A stretch of 64,000 nt of DNA from Methylovirgula sp. (lineage in GTDB: Bacteria > Pseudomonadota > Alphaproteobacteria > Rhizobiales > Beijerinckiaceae), in contig NZ_JBBCGP010000001.1 of NCBI RefSeq assembly GCF_037200945.1, positions 2,354,501 to 2,418,500 of the forward strand, written 5' to 3'. Made by a program: the position numbers and the translations under genes. Positions 8,515 to 17,744 of the stretch are shown here, piece by piece. Each line of letters begins with the position of its first letter. Position 1 is the first letter of the stretch. The notes under the pieces were generated by a model, which saw only the letters and a list, made by a program, of their open reading frames with translations, searched no databases and was not told where the DNA came from.

Positions 8515-8535
8515 CACAAGCTATGTAAGCTTGTG
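8515..8535. promoter_or_regulatory. Inverted repeat (candidate operator) between pilZ and modA
   Basis: Perfect 8-base arms CACAAGCT and AGCTTGTG are separated by 5 bases. The site lies in the divergent intergenic region, 64 bases from the PilZ start and about 88 bases from the modA start. It could be an operator for either gene; it does not match the ModE consensus in an obvious way. Confidence 0.4.
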
Positions 8536-8622
8536 CATAGTTCATTATTGCACAGGGCGCGTTAATCATTGCATAAAGCCGGAGGTTTCGGCGTGCCGCC
8601 GACCGCAATTCTGAGGGAAGAC

Positions 8623-9420
8623 ATGTCTATTTCCATCCGACGGATCATGGCTTTTTGTGCGATCGGGGTCTCCATCCTGGGCACGGGACACGGGGCATCG
8701 GCGCAGGCAAACGGGAAGGTTGTCGTCTTCGCCGCGGCCAGCCTGGCGACCGCTCTCAATGCGATCCAACCGATTTTTGCCAAGGACACGGGCAAGACAG
8801 TCATCTTCTCCTATGGCTCCTCGGGCGTGCTGGCGAAGCAGATCGAGCAGGGCGCGCCGGCCGACGTTTTCATTTCGGCGGACACCAAATGGGTCGATTA
8901 CCTGCAAAAGAAAAATCTTCTCGCAAAAGGAACGCGGCGCGACCTTCTGGGCAACGATCTCGTTCTGGTCGAGCCGGCCGGAAGCGATACGAGTCTTAAG
9001 ATCAAGCCGGGCTTCGATCTCGCGAAAGCAACTGGCGACGGCAAGATCGCCGTTTGCACAATCGCCTCTTGCCCCGCTGGCATCTACGCCAAAGACGCGT
9101 TCACCAAGCTTGGCGTCTGGAGCGCGGTCGAGCCGAAATTGGCGCAGGCCAATAATGTTCGCGATGCATTGGCGCTCGTTGCGCGGGGCGAAGCCAAATT
9201 TGGCGTCGTCTACAAAACGGACGCGAAGGCCGAGCCGAAAGTTCGTGTTGTCGATGTTTTTTCCGCCGACAGCCACGCGCCCATCGTCTATCCTGTTACC
9301 ATTCTGGCAAGCTCGAAGAACGCGGACGCGGCGACGTTTGAGGCATTCCTAAGCTCGCAGGCGGCGGTGAAAGTCCTGACCGGGCAGGGGTTCAAGTTTT
9401 TGTCGAAGCCGTCCGAGTAA
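8623..9420 (+). CDS. modA: Molybdate ABC transporter substrate-binding protein ModA
   Basis: The ATG at 8623 opens a normal Sec signal peptide ('MSISIRRIMAFCAIGVSIL' and onward, likely cleaved after 'GASAQA'); the frame also extends to an ATG at 8569, which would place extra residues before the signal. The mature protein has the ModA features 'VVFAAASLATAL' and 'SYGSSGVLAKQIEQGAPADV', where the Ser residues bind the oxyanion, and about 245 residues. Family function is capture of molybdate or tungstate in the periplasm for ModBC. No modB or modC gene is adjacent, so the permease must be elsewhere. Confidence 0.88.
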   Translation: MSISIRRIMAFCAIGVSILGTGHGASAQANGKVVVFAAASLATALNAIQPIFAKDTGKTVIFSYGSSGVLAKQIEQGAPADVFISADTKWVDYLQKKNLLAKGTRRDLLGNDLVLVEPAGSDTSLKIKPGFDLAKATGDGKIAVCTIASCPAGIYAKDAFTKLGVWSAVEPKLAQANNVRDALALVARGEAKFGVVYKTDAKAEPKVRVVDVFSADSHAPIVYPVTILASSKNADAATFEAFLSSQAAVKVLTGQGFKFLSKPSE

Positions 9421-9453
9421 ATCATGGTTAAAAAAGTGTTTTTTCGTTTCAAT

Positions 9454-9480
9454 CTGAAAGAGCCGCATATCGGCTTTCAG
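9454..9480 (+). terminator. Hairpin after modA, possible terminator
   Basis: CTGAAAGAGCCG and CGGCTTTCAG can pair over 10 base pairs with a 2-base bulge and a 5-base loop. It lies 34 bases after the modA stop and before ddl. No long T run follows, so termination efficiency is uncertain. Confidence 0.4.
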
Positions 9481-9513
9481 CGGAATATCCAGCGGTAACT
9501 TTCGGAAATATCA

Positions 9514-10437
9514 ATGAAAAAGCACATTGCCGTCTTGATGGGCGGGATTTCCGCTGAGCGAGGCGTGTCGCTAAATTCGGGAACCGCTTGCGCCAAGGCG
9601 CTGGCGGAACAGGGGTTTCAGGTCACCGAGGTCGATGTCGATCGAAACGTCGGGCAGGTTCTCGCTGATCTCAAGCCCGATGTCGCTTTCAATGCGCTTC
9701 ATGGCCCATTCGGCGAGGACGGAATCATTCAGGGCGTCCTCGAAATGCTCGGGATTCCCTATACCCATTCCGGCGTGCTCGCCTCTGCACTGGCGATGCG
9801 AAAAGATCGCGCCAAAGACGTCTTGAAGGCGGCCGGTCTGCCGGTCGCCGAAAGCCGGACGGTCGATCGTCTGACCGCCGCCAAGACGCATGTTCTTCCG
9901 CCGCCCTATGTGGTGAAGCCGCTGGCCGAGGGCTCTTCATTTGGGGTTCTCATCGTCAAGGAAGATCGGCTTCATCCGCCACAAGAGTTAACGCGGGAGG
10001 ACTGGCTTTATGGCGAGGAGGTCCTCGTTGAGCGTTATGTCGCAGGCCGTGAACTGACCTGCGCGGTCATCGACGGCAAAGCCTATGATGTCATTGAAAT
10101 CAAAGCCTCGGACGGCGGTTGGTACGATTACAACGCCAAATACGCCGCTGGGGGATCGGTTCACGAACTTCCGGCAAATCTTAAAGAAAATATTTACCAC
10201 TTTGTTCAAGAGTCGACGCTCAAGGCGCACAAGGCGCTTGGGTGTCGCGGTGTAAGCCGTGCTGACTTCCGTTATGACGACCGCCCCGGAGGTACGGGCG
10301 AAATCGTCATTCTTGAGGTCAACACGCAGCCCGGCATGACCGCCACGTCGCTTGTGCCCGAAATCGCCGCGTATGCCGGCCTGACATTCGGTGAGCTCGT
10401 CAAATGGATGGTGGAAGACGCCTCCTGCGACCGGTGA
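9514..10437 (+). CDS. ddl: D-alanine--D-alanine ligase
   Basis: A 307-residue ATP-grasp enzyme joining two D-alanines for peptidoglycan precursors in the cytoplasm. Visible motifs are the N-terminal 'VLMGGISAERGVSLNSG', 'HGPFGEDGIIQG' (about residues 65-76), 'VVKPLAEGSSFGV' and the C-terminal metal-binding 'ILEVNTQPGMTATSLVPE'. It overlaps ftsQ by 34 bases, the usual arrangement in the division and cell wall cluster. The expected upstream partner murB is absent here; modA occupies that side. Confidence 0.95.
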   Translation: MKKHIAVLMGGISAERGVSLNSGTACAKALAEQGFQVTEVDVDRNVGQVLADLKPDVAFNALHGPFGEDGIIQGVLEMLGIPYTHSGVLASALAMRKDRAKDVLKAAGLPVAESRTVDRLTAAKTHVLPPPYVVKPLAEGSSFGVLIVKEDRLHPPQELTREDWLYGEEVLVERYVAGRELTCAVIDGKAYDVIEIKASDGGWYDYNAKYAAGGSVHELPANLKENIYHFVQESTLKAHKALGCRGVSRADFRYDDRPGGTGEIVILEVNTQPGMTATSLVPEIAAYAGLTFGELVKWMVEDASCDR

Positions 10438-11384
10438 GGGAGGCCTTCGAAGGCTTCCAACCCTCCGCTCCGGTCCATGCGGGAGTTGTCCATATAGCGC
10501 CGGCGCTGGTTTTCAGCGCTGATTACGGCCGCCGTGCCTCTGGCCGGCGTGTGTCGTCTTCGGCGAACCGCGTCCTCGCACTTTTCATTGTGCCGGGTGT
10601 GGGCACGCTTGTCGCGTTGCTGCTGTTCATCGGAGTCGGACTCTATGGTGCATGGCTTGGCGGTGAATATTCCACTTTCGTTACGGCCGAAGGCAGTGTG
10701 CCGGATTATGCCGCCCGGGTCGCAGGCTTCGCCATTCGGACCATCACGATCTCCGGCGCACACGCTTTGACCGAGCAGGAAGTCATTACCGCGAGCGGCG
10801 TTGGCCCGAAGAATTCATTGCCGTTCCTTGACGTTCAGGCGGTGCGCGCACGTCTCAGGGCACTGCCCATGGTCAAGGACGCGAGCATCACCAAGCTCTT
10901 CCCCGGTCACGTTGTCATCGATGTTGAGGAGCGCAAACCCTACGCGCTCTGGCAGATGGATGGCACGGTGAAGATCGTCGCCGTGGATGGCACGGCAATA
11001 GATACTTATGACGACCAGCGTTTTGCGGCTTTGCCGCTCGTCGTCGGCACCGGTGCCAATGCGCGGCTTGACGAATATGTCGCGCTGCTTGATGCAGCCG
11101 GTGATCTGCGGACGCGGATCAAGGCCGGAATTCTCGTCGCCCAAAGGCGCTGGACGTTAAAGATCGACAATCAGGTCGAAGTCGCGCTGCCGGAAATCGG
11201 CGCCGCCGCGGCGATTGCCGAACTTGCCCGGATGCAGCGCGAGGATCACATCCTCGACAAGGACATCTTGTCGGTCGACCTGCGTGTTCCGGGCCGGATG
11301 TTTATCCGGCTGTCGGAAAATGCCGCGGCTGAACGTGCCGCCGCTCTGGCGCAGAAATCCAAATTGAAAGGCGCGCGGACATGA
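10404..11384 (+). CDS. ftsQ: Cell division protein FtsQ
   Basis: The start 'MDGGRRLLRP' inside the ddl end is typical of alphaproteobacterial FtsQ. A cytoplasmic N-terminus of about 55 residues is followed by one membrane helix (about residues 56-78), the POTRA domain beginning 'AIRTITISGAHALTEQEVI', and the FtsQ/DivIB beta domain. FtsQ links early and late divisome components. The stop overlaps the ftsA start by 4 bases. Length (326) is normal. Confidence 0.92.
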   Translation: MDGGRRLLRPVREAFEGFQPSAPVHAGVVHIAPALVFSADYGRRASGRRVSSSANRVLALFIVPGVGTLVALLLFIGVGLYGAWLGGEYSTFVTAEGSVPDYAARVAGFAIRTITISGAHALTEQEVITASGVGPKNSLPFLDVQAVRARLRALPMVKDASITKLFPGHVVIDVEERKPYALWQMDGTVKIVAVDGTAIDTYDDQRFAALPLVVGTGANARLDEYVALLDAAGDLRTRIKAGILVAQRRWTLKIDNQVEVALPEIGAAAAIAELARMQREDHILDKDILSVDLRVPGRMFIRLSENAAAERAAALAQKSKLKGART

Positions 11385-12688
11385 GCCTGCCGCCGCGTAT
11401 GCGGGCGCTTTCCGCGCGTAAAACCGCCATCCTGTCGGCACTCGATATCGGCACATCGAAAGTCGTGTGCCTGATCGCGCGGCTCGATCCTATCGAGGCG
11501 CCTGAGGCGTTGCGCGGGCGCACGCATCGCTGCCGGGTTCTCGGCATTGGCCATCAGCGTTCGGCCGGGCTGAAAGGCGGCGTAATCGTCGACCTTGAGG
11601 CCGCGGAAGGCGCGATCCGGCGTGCGGTCGATGCGGCTGAGCGCATGGCCGGTGTTCAGGTCGAAAGCGTCATCGTCAATAATACCGGCGGCCGGATCGG
11701 TTCGCAGCATTATCAGGCTTCGGTCCGCATCGGTGACCGCGCTGTCACGGAATCCGACGTGCATCGGGTGCTCGAAGCCTGCGCCACACGAACGATGGCA
11801 CAGGGCAATGCCGTCCTTCATTCATTGCCGACCGGCTTCACCCTTGGCGACATGCGCAACGTCCGCGATCCGAAGGGGATGATGAGCGACGAGCTCAGCG
11901 CCGATATGCATGTCGTCAGCGGCGACGCGACGGTGGTGCGCAATCTGATGCTCGCGGTCGAGCGCTGCCATCTCGTGGTTGAGGCCGTTGTTGCTACGCC
12001 CTATGCCGCGGGCCTTGCCGCATTGGTTGACGACGAAGTCGAACTCGGCACGACCGTTATCGATATGGGCGGCGGCACGACCTCGGTCGGAGTCTTCTTC
12101 GGCGGCGGACTCGTCCATGTCGATGCACTGGCGCTTGGCGGCAATCATGTTACGATGGATATCGCACGTGGTTTGAATACAAGGCTTGCAGACGCCGAAC
12201 GTCTCAAGACGCTTTACGGCGCTTGTATCGCTTCGGTCTCCGACGAGCGCGAAACGATTGCGGTGACGCTGGCGGGTGACGACGGCGATCAGCCGACCCA
12301 TGTGCCAAAATCGCAACTGGTGCGAATAATTCGTCCGCGCGTCGAAGAAATTTTGGAGCTTGTACGTGACCGCCTGAAGAAAGCCGGCTTTCCGGCGACC
12401 TCGGCCTCTCGTTTCATTCTGACGGGTGGCGCGAGTCAGATGACAGGCATGACGGAAGCGGCAAAGCGCATACTTTCAGGTCAAATTCGTGTCGGCAGGC
12501 CATTGGGAATTCAGGGACTTCCGGAGTCGGCGAAGAGCCCTAGCTTCTCTGCGTCTGTTGGTCTGCTGGTCTATCCGCAGGCTGCGAAGATCGAATATTT
12601 CCGTCCGCGTCGGCGCGCGGCGGAATCTGCGGACGGCACAAACGGTTACTTCGCCCGCGTAGGGCAATGGTTGAGAGAAAGTTTTTAG
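11381..12688 (+). CDS. ftsA: Cell division protein FtsA
   Basis: A 435-residue actin-like ATPase that anchors FtsZ to the membrane. Visible are the phosphate-1 motif 'SALDIGTSKVVCLIARLDP' near residue 24, the SHS2 1C region, the phosphate-2 'TTVIDMGGGTTSVGVFFGG' near residue 222, and a C-terminal amphipathic stretch 'ARVGQWLRESF' that serves as membrane-targeting helix. It overlaps ftsQ by 4 bases and lies 105 bases before ftsZ. Confidence 0.95.
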   Translation: MSLPPRMRALSARKTAILSALDIGTSKVVCLIARLDPIEAPEALRGRTHRCRVLGIGHQRSAGLKGGVIVDLEAAEGAIRRAVDAAERMAGVQVESVIVNNTGGRIGSQHYQASVRIGDRAVTESDVHRVLEACATRTMAQGNAVLHSLPTGFTLGDMRNVRDPKGMMSDELSADMHVVSGDATVVRNLMLAVERCHLVVEAVVATPYAAGLAALVDDEVELGTTVIDMGGGTTSVGVFFGGGLVHVDALALGGNHVTMDIARGLNTRLADAERLKTLYGACIASVSDERETIAVTLAGDDGDQPTHVPKSQLVRIIRPRVEEILELVRDRLKKAGFPATSASRFILTGGASQMTGMTEAAKRILSGQIRVGRPLGIQGLPESAKSPSFSASVGLLVYPQAAKIEYFRPRRRAAESADGTNGYFARVGQWLRESF

Positions 12689-12793
12689 TTGGTATGAAGA
12701 AGAACGATTAAGCGCGGCGGCTGATTCGTTCTTCGGCGTAATGGGATAACAAGCGGGCGCTCTTAAAGCGCTCCAACGTCATGAGGCCAAAAA

Positions 12794-14473
12794 ATGTCGA
12801 TCGATCTTAAGGCTCCAGAGCTGAGAGAACTGAAGCCCCGCATCATGGTGTGCGGCATCGGCGGCGCCGGGGGCAATGCCGTCAATAACATGATCGTTTC
12901 GGGCCTCATTGGTGTCGACTTTATCGTCGCGAATACCGATGCCCAAGCTTTGATGTCATCTCGCGCCGAGCGCATCATACAGATGGGCATGCAGGTCACG
13001 GAAGGTCTGGGCGCTGGTTCCCAACCGGAAGTCGGCCGCGCCGCAGCTGAAGAAGTTATCGAAGAAATCCGAGATCATCTCGCAGGTGCACATATGTGCT
13101 TCGTCACTGCCGGCATGGGCGGCGGTACGGGCACGGGCGCTGCCCCGGTCATCGCGCGCGCCGCGCGTGAACTCGGCATCCTCACGGTCGGTGTCGTAAC
13201 CAAGCCGTTCCAGTTCGAAGGCGTGCGGCGCATGCGCGTCGCCGATTCAGGCATCCTTGAATTGCAGAAGTCGGTCGATACGCTGATTGTCATCCCCAAT
13301 CAGAACCTGTTCCGCATCGCCAACGAAAAGACCACATTCGCCGACGCCTTCGCGATGGCCGATCAGGTTCTTTATTCGGGCGTCGCTTGCATCACCGATC
13401 TGATGGTGAAAGAGGGCCTCATCAATCTCGATTTCGCCGACGTTCGCGCCGTGATGCGCGAAATGGGTAAGGCCATGATGGGCACCGGCGAGGCGACAGG
13501 CGAGAAGCGCGCGATCCTCGCGGCCGAGGCCGCTATCGCCAATCCGCTCCTCGACGAAGTGTCGATGAAGGGCGCGCGCGGCCTGTTGATCTCGATCACT
13601 GGCGGCAACGATCTCACGCTTTACGAAGTCGACGAGGCGGCGAGCCGCATCCGCCAGGAAGTCGACGAAGACGCCAACATCATTCTCGGTGCCACCTTCG
13701 ACCAAAATCTCGACGGCATGGTCCGTGTTTCGGTCGTCGCAACGGGCATCGACAGCGAAGACATGCGGGCGTTCAACCCCATTGAAACGCGGATCGCCGA
13801 AGTGACGGAACGGCCGCGGATTCGCGCCGAAGTTCGCACGAGCGAAATTCTGGCGGAGCGCCGCGCGGCGGCAGAAGCGCCAGCGCCGCGTTACGAAGAG
13901 CCGGTGACTTACGCGGAGCCGGCACCCGCAGCGCAGGCCGTTCAGTCAACGACGACGCGCGGCGTGCATCTGCAGCCCGCGCGCGCCTCTGCGCCGCAAT
14001 ATGTCGAACCTGAGCCCGCGCAATTGCCCGAGCCCGAACCCTTCGATGCTGGCCCGTTTATTCCCCCGGCAGCGGAATCGCCGGTTGTCCGTGCCCAGCG
14101 CATGCCGCAGATCGAGGATCTGCCCATGCCGGCCCAAAAGCAGATTCGCGCCCAGCACGCCGAGCCAATCGATGCACCGCATCGCAAAACCCTGCTGGAA
14201 CGCTTGGCAGCTTTCGGCGTCAGCCGGCACGATGAACCGCCGCGTCAGGTGAACGTTCCAGTGCGCGAGTCGGTGGCGCGGATCGCGGCGCCTACACCGC
14301 GCCACGCTCAGCCGGGTAACGTGCATGCCGAATATGGCAAGCGGCCCACACAGCCCGCGCCGCGGCAGGTCCAGTCTGCGATCGACGCCCATCAGGGCCG
14401 TGCGCCGGCGCCACGCTCGATCGAAGACGATCAATTGGAGATCCCGGCGTTCCTGCGCCGCCAATCGAACTGA
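12794..14473 (+). CDS. ftsZ: Cell division GTPase FtsZ
   Basis: The tubulin-like GTPase that forms the cytokinetic ring. The N-terminal ~320 residues carry the nucleotide loop 'GIGGAGGNAVNNM' and the tubulin signature 'GMGGGTGTGAAPV'. A long Pro/Ala/Glu-rich linker follows (about residues 340-540), and the protein ends with the conserved FtsA/ZipA-binding peptide 'LEIPAFLRRQSN'. The length of 559 reflects the long linker usual in Hyphomicrobiales. A strong hairpin follows the stop. Confidence 0.97.
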   Translation: MSIDLKAPELRELKPRIMVCGIGGAGGNAVNNMIVSGLIGVDFIVANTDAQALMSSRAERIIQMGMQVTEGLGAGSQPEVGRAAAEEVIEEIRDHLAGAHMCFVTAGMGGGTGTGAAPVIARAARELGILTVGVVTKPFQFEGVRRMRVADSGILELQKSVDTLIVIPNQNLFRIANEKTTFADAFAMADQVLYSGVACITDLMVKEGLINLDFADVRAVMREMGKAMMGTGEATGEKRAILAAEAAIANPLLDEVSMKGARGLLISITGGNDLTLYEVDEAASRIRQEVDEDANIILGATFDQNLDGMVRVSVVATGIDSEDMRAFNPIETRIAEVTERPRIRAEVRTSEILAERRAAAEAPAPRYEEPVTYAEPAPAAQAVQSTTTRGVHLQPARASAPQYVEPEPAQLPEPEPFDAGPFIPPAAESPVVRAQRMPQIEDLPMPAQKQIRAQHAEPIDAPHRKTLLERLAAFGVSRHDEPPRQVNVPVRESVARIAAPTPRHAQPGNVHAEYGKRPTQPAPRQVQSAIDAHQGRAPAPRSIEDDQLEIPAFLRRQSN

Positions 14474-14501
14474 TCCACGGAAGCGTCTTTCTGTAATCTT
14501 T

Positions 14502-14524
14502 CTAGCCGGGCATCGCCCGGCTAG
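14502..14524 (+). terminator. Perfect hairpin after ftsZ, probable terminator
   Basis: CTAGCCGGGC and GCCCGGCTAG form a perfect 10-base-pair stem around a 3-base ATC loop, 28 bases after the ftsZ stop. Only a short T-containing stretch follows. It probably ends the ddl-ftsQAZ transcript. Confidence 0.6.
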
Positions 14525-14828
14525 TTACGTTTATACGTGCACACTACAAGCGCCGATGTTCTTCTCTCGTTTCATCCGCCGCACCGCACGCATTTCGCGC
14601 GTGTGCTGACAGGGATAAATATAATCGGCGTGGCAGATCGGCCACGAAGTTCCCGTGTGCCATCGGCGGTGGACGTTAGAGCCGTGATTTCCCGCGGTGT
14701 CCCGGATACTGAGAGGGCTGAGTGGGTTGCATTTGCCACAGAAATGCCTCTTATCCAGCCGAGGAGTTAGCTGACGGCTGGGGTGAAGCGGATACTGTCG
14801 CACACCCGGCCCGGTCCTTCGTCGAGCC
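14525..14828. other. Intergenic gap between ftsZ and bamD with a candidate -10 box
   Basis: About 300 bases without a convincing gene. lpxC, which commonly sits between ftsZ and bamD in alphaproteobacteria, is not here, and no LpxC-like peptide was found in the three forward frames of the bamD-proximal part that I translated. A perfect TATAAT at 14620-14625 could serve a bamD promoter with a long leader, but no good -35 box stands 16-18 bases upstream. Confidence 0.35.
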
Positions 14829-15755
14829 ATGGTCGAGTTGTCCAACATGCCTGTAGCCTTGGTTCCGCAACGCCCCGTTCGCCGTCACGGCCTGCGCATT
14901 GGCCTGCAAGCCATCGGCATTTTGATGCTCACGTTGCCGATCGCGGCCTGCTCGAACTCGCTCGACTCGCTCGGTTCGTTCAACCCGATGAACATCTTCA
15001 GCGGCGAAAAATACGAGACCAAAGTCGTCCCTGATACTCCGGCTGAGACGCTCTATAATCAGGGCCTCGTCGACATCAATTCGCACGATTACGACAAGGC
15101 GACGAAGAAATATTCGGCGCTCGAGAAGCAATACGGGTTCTCGCAATGGGAACGTAAAGCGCTGCTTATGGAGACGTTCACGCAATACCAGAACGGCAAT
15201 TACGACGATGCGATCGGTACCGCGCAACGTTACATCGGCCGTTATGTGTCGGCTCCCGATCTCGACTATGTCTATTATCTCGAGGCCATGTCCTATTATA
15301 ATCAGATTCCGGACGTGAGCCGCGATCAGGACCGGGCGAAGAAGGCCGCGATCGTCTTCCAGCAGCTCATCGATAAATTTCCGAAATCGCAATACGCGGA
15401 CGATGCGCGCTATAAGCTGCAGGTGTCGCGCGATCAGCTCGCCGGCCAGGATATGATGGTCGGGCGCTACTATCTGCAACAGCACGACTACACCGGCGCG
15501 ATCAATCGCTTCCGCGATGTTCTGGCAAATTATCAGAATACGCGCCACACCCAGGAAGCATTGCTGCGGCTGGAGGAAGCCTATCTGGCCCTCGGCATCG
15601 TCAACGAGGCGCAGACCGCGGCCGCCGTTCTCGGGCATAATTTTCCGGACTCACCTTGGTACAAGGATGCCTATGCGAGGTTGCAGCAGGGTGGTTTGCA
15701 GCCGCACGAAGATACGGGCTCCTGGATTTCCAAGGTCTTCCACAGCGTCGGCTAA
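14829..15755 (+). CDS. bamD: Outer membrane assembly lipoprotein BamD (ComL)
   Basis: A 308-residue lipoprotein of the beta-barrel assembly machine. A hydrophobic signal (about residues 22-40) ends in the lipobox 'LPIAAC', placing the lipidated Cys at residue 41. TPR-like helices follow, with 'AETLYNQGLVDINSHDYDKA' and later 'YYLQQHDYTGAINRFRDVL'. A second ATG at 14847 would give a slightly shorter signal region and is equally plausible; neither has a strong ribosome-binding site. recN follows about 125 bases downstream, a common order in this group. Confidence 0.92.
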   Translation: MVELSNMPVALVPQRPVRRHGLRIGLQAIGILMLTLPIAACSNSLDSLGSFNPMNIFSGEKYETKVVPDTPAETLYNQGLVDINSHDYDKATKKYSALEKQYGFSQWERKALLMETFTQYQNGNYDDAIGTAQRYIGRYVSAPDLDYVYYLEAMSYYNQIPDVSRDQDRAKKAAIVFQQLIDKFPKSQYADDARYKLQVSRDQLAGQDMMVGRYYLQQHDYTGAINRFRDVLANYQNTRHTQEALLRLEEAYLALGIVNEAQTAAAVLGHNFPDSPWYKDAYARLQQGGLQPHEDTGSWISKVFHSVG

Positions 15756-15881
15756 TATTGAACGGGAGCGCCAGCGTGGCCCTTGCTCGAAGGGTCATGT
15801 TCATGCTTTATTCTCGCACGATTCTGGTCTAGCTGCTCTGCTTTCGCTTCCGCGGTGTCCGCTGTCCGCGTAGGGTGCCTT

Positions 15882-17552
15882 ATGCTCGCTCAGCTCGCTA
15901 TCCGCGACATCGTGCTGATCGAAAAGCTCGATCTTGAGTTCGATCGCGGCCTGACGGTGCTCACCGGCGAGACCGGCGCCGGCAAATCCATCCTGCTCGA
16001 TGCTTTTTCCCTCGCGCTCGGCGCGCGGGGCGACGGCACGCTTGTCCGTCAGGGGGCAGGCCAGGGTCAGGTGACGGCCGTGTTCGATCTGCCCCTGAGC
16101 CATCCCGCGCTCATAGCCGCGCAGACGCAAGATATCGATGTCGATGGAGCGCTGATCCTGCGCCGTGTCCAGATGGGAGACGGGCGCACCCGCGCCTTCG
16201 TCAATGATCAGCCGGTCAGCGCCCAGGCCCTGCGCGCGATCGCGCGCGAGCTTGTCGAGATCCATGGCCAGCATGACGACCGCGCCCTCGTCAACGCCGA
16301 CGCGCACCGCCAATTGCTTGATGCGTTCGGCGGCCTTGCTGGCGAGCGCGAAGCCGTTCGTGCCAGCTATAAAGCCCTCCGCGCAGCGGAAGCCGTCTAT
16401 GCGGCGGAAGAATCGCGCGTCGAACAGGCGCGGCGCGAGGCTGATTATCTGACCCATGCGCATGCCGAATTGACCAAGCTTGCCGCCGCACCCGGCGAAG
16501 AGGCGGCGCTTGCCGAGCGTCGGCAGGCCTTGATGCAGGCCGAGAAGGTCAGCGGTGAATTGCGCGACGCCGCTGAGGCGATCGGCGGAGATGGCGCACC
16601 GATGAGCGCGATCGCCTCAGCCCTGCGGCGGCTAGAACGGCGGCGGTCTCAGGCGCCTGATCTGTTGGCGCCGGCCGTCGATGCTCTCGATGCGGCGCTG
16701 TCCGCCTTCGATGCCGCACGCCAGGCGCTCGACGAAGCGTTGCGCATCGCCGGCGACAATCCGGGCGAATTGGAGCAGGTCGAGGAGAGGCTGTTTGCGC
16801 TGCGCGCTGCGAGCCGCAAATTCGGCGTTGTCGTCGAAGCGTTGCCGGCGTTGAAGGACAAAATCGGCGACGATCTCTCGCGGCTCGAAGCTGGCGAATC
16901 CCGGCTGGTCCGGCTTCGCGACGCGGTCACAAGCGCGGCGGCGGCATATGACGGCGCGGCAGAGGTTTTGTCTGCGGCACGCCGGCTCGCCGCTGGCGAG
17001 ATCGAACGTGCCGTCAATATCGAGTTGCCGCCGTTAAAATTGGAGACCGCCGAATTCATCGTGAAATTGCAGACCGATGCTGCCGCCGGAACTTCTGAGG
17101 GCATCGATCAAGTCGAATTCTGGGTGAAGACCAATCCCGGCACGCGTCCCGGGCCGCTGATGAAGGTCGCATCGGGCGGCGAATTGGCGCGCTTCATGTT
17201 GGCGCTCAAAGTCGTCCTGGCAGATCGTGGCTCGGCGCCCACGCTCGTCTTCGATGAGATTGATACCGGCGCGGGCGGCGCCGTCGCCGATGCGATCGGC
17301 CAAAGGCTTGCCCGACTCGCGGGCGGCATTCAGGTCCTCGCCGTGACCCATGCCCCGCAGGTGGCGGCGCAGGCCGGCGAGCATTTTCGAATCACCAAGG
17401 ATGCTATGGGCGAGGGCGAGCGCGTCGCGACCCGTGTTTTGACTCTCACGAAAGCCGCTCGTCGTGAAGAAATTGCGCGGATGCTCGCAGGCGCAACAAT
17501 TACTGCCGAAGCGCGGGCGGCCGCCAGTCGGCTGATGAACAGCCGCGGCTAA
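15882..17552 (+). CDS. recN: DNA repair protein RecN
   Basis: The ATG at 15882 gives the canonical start 'MLAQLAIRDIVLIEKLDLEF'; a frame extension upstream to 15783 is unrelated to RecN. The 556-residue SMC-like protein has Walker A 'LTGETGAGKSILLDA' near residue 29, a central coiled coil, the ABC signature 'KVASGGELARFMLALK', and Walker B 'TLVFDEIDTGAGG'. RecN acts in double-strand break repair by tethering DNA ends. It lies downstream of bamD and upstream of a porin and ligA. Confidence 0.94.
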   Translation: MLAQLAIRDIVLIEKLDLEFDRGLTVLTGETGAGKSILLDAFSLALGARGDGTLVRQGAGQGQVTAVFDLPLSHPALIAAQTQDIDVDGALILRRVQMGDGRTRAFVNDQPVSAQALRAIARELVEIHGQHDDRALVNADAHRQLLDAFGGLAGEREAVRASYKALRAAEAVYAAEESRVEQARREADYLTHAHAELTKLAAAPGEEAALAERRQALMQAEKVSGELRDAAEAIGGDGAPMSAIASALRRLERRRSQAPDLLAPAVDALDAALSAFDAARQALDEALRIAGDNPGELEQVEERLFALRAASRKFGVVVEALPALKDKIGDDLSRLEAGESRLVRLRDAVTSAAAAYDGAAEVLSAARRLAAGEIERAVNIELPPLKLETAEFIVKLQTDAAAGTSEGIDQVEFWVKTNPGTRPGPLMKVASGGELARFMLALKVVLADRGSAPTLVFDEIDTGAGGAVADAIGQRLARLAGGIQVLAVTHAPQVAAQAGEHFRITKDAMGEGERVATRVLTLTKAARREEIARMLAGATITAEARAAASRLMNSRG

Positions 17553-17555
17553 ATC

Positions 17556-17573
17556 GAAAATCCAGCGATTTTC
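17556..17573 (+). terminator. AT-rich hairpin after recN, weak terminator candidate
   Basis: GAAAATC and GATTTTC pair perfectly around a CAGC loop, 3 bases after the recN stop. The stem is short and AT-rich and has no T tract, so this is only a candidate. Confidence 0.25.
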
Positions 17574-17744
17574 CCAAAGCTTATCGACCGTGGAGCTCTT
17601 CGACTGTCGCCCCGCGCGTGATGCCGGCGTCAAAGATAAGTGCTGCGCGAATGCCACTCGTCGGCGAATTTCAACGCCCGGGTACGCTTAGGCTTGCAGC
17701 GCCCTGACGGTCCGGCATTGTGGTCTTCGAATTTGAGCACGTGA

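Noticed and set aside
14537..14770. Possible small gene or lpxC remnant after ftsZ
   Set aside because: The translation has no LpxC motif, no ribosome-binding site and crosses the ftsZ terminator region.
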